DNA from: Aurantiochytrium sp. KH105
Lineage: Eukaryota; Sar; Bigyra; Thraustochytrida; Thraustochytriidae
Length of the DNA: 64,000 nt
NCBI GenBank assembly: GCA_003116975.1
Contig: BGKB01000085.1
Location: forward strand, 248,001-312,000
Reading direction: 5' to 3'
Shown here one piece after another: positions 59,382 through 64,000 of this stretch. Position numbers and translations under genes: made by a program. The notes beneath the pieces were generated by a model. The model searched no databases. It was not told the DNA's origin and was given only the letters and a program-made list of their open reading frames with translations. Position 1 is the stretch's first letter; each line of letters begins with the position of its first letter.

Positions 59382-60197
59382 ATGGCGAATCTAGTGGCGC
59401 TCGTGAGCGGAGACGCTCCCGCGGCATGGCAGCGCGCGGGCTTCGCGCTCAGCCGAGCGCCCGTGCCGAGCTTCCTCGCCAAGTACGGGTGCTCGGCCTG
59501 GCTCAACTTGCCGACGCAGAATAGACGGCTTGCGGTAGGTCTTGGCGCGGAAAGCACGGAACACATTAAATCCGGCATCTCCGCGTGGGTATGGGCAGGG
59601 CTCAAGGACAAGAGCCCTCAGGCTGTAGGCGACTTTGCTTCTCTCGCCATCTCGGATGCCGAAGCCGAGGCAGCCTTCGAGAGCGATGTCAATGCTGGCT
59701 CGCGCGATGATGAACACCCGAACGGCATTGTCAATATCGATCAAGTCGTCTTGAGGACGCTCGACATGGACAGCTCGCTCGAGTCCTTCGAGGCGGCCGG
59801 CCTCAAGCTCTTGCGCAAGCGCGACGATTTGTATCCCGGCACGACGCAGGCGTTCATCAGGCCTTGCGACGATGTTATTCTCGAGATTGTATCGGTAACT
59901 CCTGAATTGCGCAAGAAGCAGGCCAAGATGACCAATCAAATGGTTGCCTTCAACGAAACCGAGAATAGCATTTGGGGCCTTACCTACGTTGTCAAGGACA
60001 TTGAGGCCGCCGCAGAGATGTTCAGCCCTAACATTAGCAAGGTCAACAACGCAAAACAGCCTGGACGCAAAATCGCGACCTTGCGCACCGAGCAGCTCGG
60101 CCTGCGCGCGGCCATTGCGATCATGTCTGCTCACGTCAAGTTGCCTCCTGGACAGGACGCTGCTGTGCCCTCTTCGCCGCCTTCGGCCAAGCTCTAA
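59382..60197 (+). CDS. VOC/glyoxalase-like protein (start uncertain)
   Basis: The first in-frame ATG is at 59382 and gives 271 residues, but the frame is open back to 59214 with no ATG and encodes SQWQDVASSGLSDDDDIDDDE, so an upstream exon is likely. A phase-compatible model joins 58753-59007 to 59214-60197 (donor GTGAGA, acceptor ending TAG at 59213), giving about 412 residues. The visible part has two half-domains. One runs from about ISAWVWAGLKD. The other contains VNIDQVVLRTLDMDSSLESFEAAGLKLL and IRPCDDVILEIVSV, then IWGLTYVVKDIEAAAEMF and LRAAIAIMSAH. These fit the beta-alpha-beta-beta-beta pattern of the VOC superfamily (glyoxalase-like type). Metal ligands are not obvious. Function unknown. 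Confidence 0.6.
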   Translation: MANLVALVSGDAPAAWQRAGFALSRAPVPSFLAKYGCSAWLNLPTQNRRLAVGLGAESTEHIKSGISAWVWAGLKDKSPQAVGDFASLAISDAEAEAAFESDVNAGSRDDEHPNGIVNIDQVVLRTLDMDSSLESFEAAGLKLLRKRDDLYPGTTQAFIRPCDDVILEIVSVTPELRKKQAKMTNQMVAFNETENSIWGLTYVVKDIEAAAEMFSPNISKVNNAKQPGRKIATLRTEQLGLRAAIAIMSAHVKLPPGQDAAVPSSPPSAKL

Positions 60198-60360
60198 GAA
60201 CCTAATAATTCTTCCACATGAAACAAATTTTGGCCCCTCGACAACGAGGATTGCTTTTCGCGAAAGCGTGAACACTTCCAAATTCTGAAACAAAGTTGTC
60301 GTGGCGTCTTTCACAAAGCTCATGAAACACAATTTACTTCTTTTCTTTGTCCGCATGAAA
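60198..60360. other. Convergent 3' gap
   Basis: A 163 bp A/T-rich gap between two stops. No gene. Confidence 0.5.
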
Positions 60361-63300
60361 TCAGATGCAAAAGAGCAGGTCTTCGATATCGCCTGTCGAG
60401 GTACTTCCACCGCTACTGCTCTGGCTTTCAGACGTCAGCGAAGACACCGATTGGCCTTCCCAACGAAGCGCCGAAGGCTTGCGGCTCTCCTGCTTTGAGA
60501 CACTTTTGCGCCGCACCTTTTTCTTGTGAGCTGTCACGAGCTCCACCGCGGCAAATTCCAAATGCTCGCGCTCTTCACGCGCAAGCTTGAGAAAGGGAAA
60601 TCGGTCCGATAGACGATCCGCAAAGTGAATACGCAAAAGCTCCTTGAACGCCGGCGAGAAAAGCTCACGGAAACGCACATCTTCCACAATAATGTTAACA
60701 AAGTTGCGCACATGAGGAAAACCGCGGTCCAGCAAAGAAACCTGATGCACACATTGCACTCCCATTTCGATGAAAAACAGGTGCGAAAACACTAGGATAT
60801 CCGCGAGACCCATTTCTTCTCCACAAAGATACTCGCCCAAGCTACTGGCCTCAAGCTCGGCCAAAAGGTCATCCAAAACCTTCAAAATTGACTCCATCTG
60901 AGCGAGATGAAGCATGTTTTGACCTTCGCGATGCGCCAGGCTACCAAACTCTTGCAGACGAAGCTTGGCCACTGCGTCTCTCTCATTCTGCCTCACCAAG
61001 GCTGTCACCTGAAGAGGACTGTGCTCCACGTCTTGCGCATCACCATGAAACTTGGCCGTAAATAAAATTAAAAACGGTTCCGCAAACTCAGGCATGGATC
61101 TCTTAAAGGATTCTCGACGCGAAAATTGATCCACCCAGGCATTCACACGAGGGAAACCCTCCGCCGTCAGCTCAAACCCGTGAAACCAGGCACAACACAC
61201 TTTCACAATGCGCCAAATCGAAGTGACCAGGGCCACGTCAGCCACTGCGCACGTTGGACCCAACAGAAAGGGCCCGCCCGAGTTCGCAAGCTGAGTCTCC
61301 ATCGCGCCCAAGAGCTCACACATTTCGCGTCGTTTAGCCGCACGCGTCGGGTCGTTCGTCTTCGCCTTGAGGTATGCTTCGCAAATGGCATCGCACGCGT
61401 TAAAGAGTGCCATCTCCGCGCAGCCGTCCACGCGAGAGACCCCCTCGAGCCGCAAGGGCTTGTCCAGTGTCGCGTACCTCTGCGTGAAAAGTCGCTGCAT
61501 TGTATTGAGCACAATTTGGGACTCGTTCGTCCATACACCATTCCAATAAATACTGGGGCATTTTCCAGTGCTCGAAGCTTCCGTGAACCACGCCGGCTTG
61601 TCGAGCAAGTCGATCTTAACAGTATGATGCGGAACGCCCGCTTCAATCGCGACCATCTCCACTACGCGTGAAAAGGGACACACTTTGGTCAAGAACTCAT
61701 CGCGATGCACGCATCCAATTGCCAAGTATACCTTGTTCATCTCAAATGAGGGGCCTGCCATGCCTCCCTTCACGCTGACGGATCCGTCTGCCGCCACGCA
61801 AATTGTGTCCTTGCCATAACTCGACATGAGCGTTGTCACCATGTCCTCTTCTGCGGCCTTGCGAGCCACTGTGCTGCGGCACCGCAGCGGCTGCCACGCA
61901 GGGAACTTGCGCTCGTAGTGAGCTGCGGCATTCAAGACATAAAATGGCGTCGCGCCTTCAGTCTCGGAGGTTTCACGCATCAACGCTGTCCGCGCCATCG
62001 CAGTCACATACCGCTGCAGTCGCGATAGACCATGTCGCTCCGCGCAAAAACCAGCCATGGGCCGCAAGACACGCTCGAGGCAATAATGTAAGTGCGGAGC
62101 AAGAATGAGGTCATCCAGACCCACTTCCCTTGCACCAGACAGAAAAGGATACCATGTCAGCGTGACAGTCTGCGCTTTCGTGTCTTCGCGGGTATTGTCG
62201 GTCGCTTCATTTTCTGCAAGAATCGTTTCGAGCGGTTGCAAAACGTTGAGCAAAGTCGCTAGACATTTAGCGTCAACCTCGTCGCGCTGTGGCTCGACGC
62301 CAGAGCCGTCTGGTCTCATCATATAAGCATCCGTTGCCGCCTCAAGCTCCTCGCAAATGCGAAAGACATCCGCATAGCTGGTGCGCCGAGGCAGTTGGTC
62401 AAAGTCTGCGCGGTACAGCTCGTGCAAGACGTCGAGAATGGCTTTGTCCCCCACGGTGACCCTTTCGTCGGGACCAGGACCCAATAGCATAGGCACTTGA
62501 TCCGGACCAACCCAAGTTGGCGGGTCGGCAGCATCAACCAGCACCGTGCTATGCGGGATGCCCAAAGCGCGCATGACCATTTCCACCTTTTGCGAAGAGG
62601 GGCAGTTGCGCACGAGACGATCCCCGCGGTGACCCACGCCAATGCAAAGAAAAGCTCTAGACCCGTTTGCAGGTGGGCGCTCCTTTACTTTACGCTGCTG
62701 GCGCAAACGTTTCAGTCGGCTCTGATCTGACCCGAGCACCTCGTCCATATTACCAGCCCCGGCTGCCTTGATGTTGAGTACAATCTTGCCTCGAGCTTCT
62801 TCGGGGTTCATGGCCAACATTTCTCGCATTTTCTCGGGACTCGAGAAAATTACAAGGTGAACATGGCGTTCAAGCACGTCGAAAAAGGACCAGGTCGCGA
62901 CCGGGAGATCGTGCGTGCGATTTGCGCGCTTGGCCTGCGCCGGAAACTTGCGGTGCAAGTAGCGCATGATATCTCTCGAATTGTGCGTCCACTTCCCTTC
63001 ATAGTAGATTGTGGGCGTGCGTCCGGTCGGCACAGCCTCCGTAAACCACGAGGGCTTGGCGTTCCAGTCAATGTCAATAACTTGATGAGGTATACCGGCG
63101 ACAATGAGGAACATGTATACCATTCGAGAGTACGGGCACATGCGCGCAAGATAGTTTTTGATGCGGATGCAACCATAGCAAAGGTACACTGTGCCTACCA
63201 ATGGATCATCTGGCAGCGTTGTCACGACTGCAGCGTGCGTCGCATCGTTCCGTAAAGTCGTGTCTCGCCCTTGGGGCCGGCCAACTCTTGTGCTGCGGCC

Positions 63301-64000
63301 TTGGCTCCGCAAGCCAGATGCGAGCCGGCGCGCCTGGCTCTTGCTCGCCCGGCGCGCCTGGAGCTGATGCAAGTCTTCGACTTCGTCATCCTCGCTGTCT
63401 TCGAGAGCATGCAGCGCTTCCATAAGTCTCTCGTGCGTGACGCCAACGGCCGCTTCAACGCCATCAAACTTGTCGAAATTAGCCCGAATACCCTTGCCTC
63501 CAGGGCGTCGCTCCATCATGTTGCCAAAGAGAATGCCGCCAAGCTCGAGATCCGTGCCTCTGTACTGAGTTGTGCATACCAGCAAGTCGTTGTAAACAGA
63601 GTCATGCCCCGAAAAGCTCACGCTGAGAACGATGTTTGCCATTTCCTCCGGGTCGAGCAGGAATCGTCGGAGAGGCGATTGTTCGTCGATCTTGTGTATA
63701 ATCGTTGCGACTGCAGTGACAATGGGCGGGAACGAGGTCTCGAGCGTGTCATACCCGACAAAGTTCTCGCCTTCCGTCGTTTCGTGAAATCGCAAAAGAT
63801 TAACGGATACGCGGGTTTCGTAGACGAGATTGACGCGTCGATTCCCCACGCGAATGAGCAAGGTCGGCTCGCCATCTCGAGTTGTCACCAATGCCTTTTT
63901 GCTAAAGACAATGTCTGGCTTGGGAATCTGAAACTTGGAAACAACCACGGAGAGGACAATCACATTGAGCATGATGCCGGCAAATTGCTGCACGCATGAG
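60361..64000 (-). CDS. Inward-rectifier K+ channel fused to DHAR/CLIC-like GST modules (partial)
   Basis: One uninterrupted frame of about 1212 residues enters from the right edge and ends at 60361; the true start and channel pore lie beyond 64000. Numbered from the codon at 63993, residues 1-20 (FAGIMLNVIVLSVVVSK) are the end of inner helix M2. Residues 21-190 are the Kir cytoplasmic domain: PDIVFSKKALVTTRDGEPTLLIRVGNRRVN, then FPPIVTAVATIIHKID and the beta strands through FDKFDGVE. Three thioredoxin-fold modules follow: 268-350 (CPYS at 286), 446-527 (CPSS at 464) and 754-835 (CPFS at 772). Each resembles dehydroascorbate reductase or CLIC, with NAKPSWF or DKPAWF and a TGRTP/TGKCP turn. GST C-terminal helices follow module 3 (about 850-960), and another C-terminal domain lies at about 1000-1115. 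The tail is Ser-rich. A redox-coupled channel is inferred. Confidence 0.82.
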   Translation of the reverse strand, partial: SCVQQFAGIMLNVIVLSVVVSKFQIPKPDIVFSKKALVTTRDGEPTLLIRVGNRRVNLVYETRVSVNLLRFHETTEGENFVGYDTLETSFPPIVTAVATIIHKIDEQSPLRRFLLDPEEMANIVLSVSFSGHDSVYNDLLVCTTQYRGTDLELGGILFGNMMERRPGGKGIRANFDKFDGVEAAVGVTHERLMEALHALEDSEDDEVEDLHQLQARRASKSQARRLASGLRSQGRSTRVGRPQGRDTTLRNDATHAAVVTTLPDDPLVGTVYLCYGCIRIKNYLARMCPYSRMVYMFLIVAGIPHQVIDIDWNAKPSWFTEAVPTGRTPTIYYEGKWTHNSRDIMRYLHRKFPAQAKRANRTHDLPVATWSFFDVLERHVHLVIFSSPEKMREMLAMNPEEARGKIVLNIKAAGAGNMDEVLGSDQSRLKRLRQQRKVKERPPANGSRAFLCIGVGHRGDRLVRNCPSSQKVEMVMRALGIPHSTVLVDAADPPTWVGPDQVPMLLGPGPDERVTVGDKAILDVLHELYRADFDQLPRRTSYADVFRICEELEAATDAYMMRPDGSGVEPQRDEVDAKCLATLLNVLQPLETILAENEATDNTREDTKAQTVTLTWYPFLSGAREVGLDDLILAPHLHYCLERVLRPMAGFCAERHGLSRLQRYVTAMARTALMRETSETEGATPFYVLNAAAHYERKFPAWQPLRCRSTVARKAAEEDMVTTLMSSYGKDTICVAADGSVSVKGGMAGPSFEMNKVYLAIGCVHRDEFLTKVCPFSRVVEMVAIEAGVPHHTVKIDLLDKPAWFTEASSTGKCPSIYWNGVWTNESQIVLNTMQRLFTQRYATLDKPLRLEGVSRVDGCAEMALFNACDAICEAYLKAKTNDPTRAAKRREMCELLGAMETQLANSGGPFLLGPTCAVADVALVTSIWRIVKVCCAWFHGFELTAEGFPRVNAWVDQFSRRESFKRSMPEFAEPFLILFTAKFHGDAQDVEHSPLQVTALVRQNERDAVAKLRLQEFGSLAHREGQNMLHLAQMESILKVLDDLLAELEASSLGEYLCGEEMGLADILVFSHLFFIEMGVQCVHQVSLLDRGFPHVRNFVNIIVEDVRFRELFSPAFKELLRIHFADRLSDRFPFLKLAREEREHLEFAAVELVTAHKKKVRRKSVSKQESRKPSALRWEGQSVSSLTSESQSSSGGSTSTGDIEDLLFCI

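Overview
This window is nuclear DNA from a microbial eukaryote. It carries about 24 protein-coding genes at high density, nearly all as one uninterrupted reading frame. Two spliceosomal introns can be placed with confidence, one in epsilon-tubulin and one in MRE11. The gene content is plainly eukaryotic: TFIID subunit TAF8, MRE11, tubulin cofactor C, CFAP44, an HDEL-tailed protein disulfide isomerase, Sec66 and a eukaryotic-type pantothenate kinase. Epsilon-tubulin and CFAP44 imply an organism that builds centrioles and motile flagella. Moderate-to-high G+C, very few introns, short intergenic gaps and pentanucleotide microsatellites would fit a heterotrophic stramenopile such as a thraustochytrid. 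That placement is an inference from style, not from a marker gene.

Layout. 1-20 kb: a divergent kinesin-like protein (cut by the left edge), TBCC, an RCC1/coiled-coil protein, a membrane-anchored N-formylglutamate-amidohydrolase-like protein, CFAP44, PDI and epsilon-tubulin. Several of these are cytoskeletal or ciliary. 20-37 kb: a giant leucine-rich-repeat protein, a 2-oxoglutarate dioxygenase with a possible mitochondrial presequence, an armadillo-like repeat protein, MRE11, and a large C2-like/Tudor-like/EF-hand protein. 37-51 kb: an atypical HIT-fold protein, a 1.8 kb repeat-rich gap, TAF8, a multispan membrane protein, a glyoxalase (VOC)-EF-hand fusion, pantothenate kinase, a VIT-type iron/manganese transporter, a second 2-oxoglutarate dioxygenase and Sec66. 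51-64 kb: a polyglutamine protein with two Tudor-like modules, a TTTC-repeat region with a 13-base assembly gap, an ankyrin protein, a VOC-like protein, and at the right edge a very unusual gene.

The most striking object is that last gene (60361 to beyond 64000, minus strand). One open frame joins the end of the inner helix and the cytoplasmic domain of an inward-rectifier potassium channel to three DHAR/CLIC-like thioredoxin-fold modules (CPYS, CPSS, CPFS) and an extra GST C-terminal helical domain. I know of no described channel with this architecture; it suggests a redox- or glutathione-coupled potassium channel. Secondary items are the calcium-binding glyoxalase-like fusion, the kinesin-like protein with an eroded nucleotide pocket, the HIT protein lacking one triad histidine, and the pentanucleotide repeats placed just upstream of several start codons.

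Genes alternate strand frequently, giving short convergent 3' gaps (about 160-530 bp) and divergent promoter regions (about 290-890 bp). No rRNA, tRNA, CRISPR array or transposon was recognised by eye.
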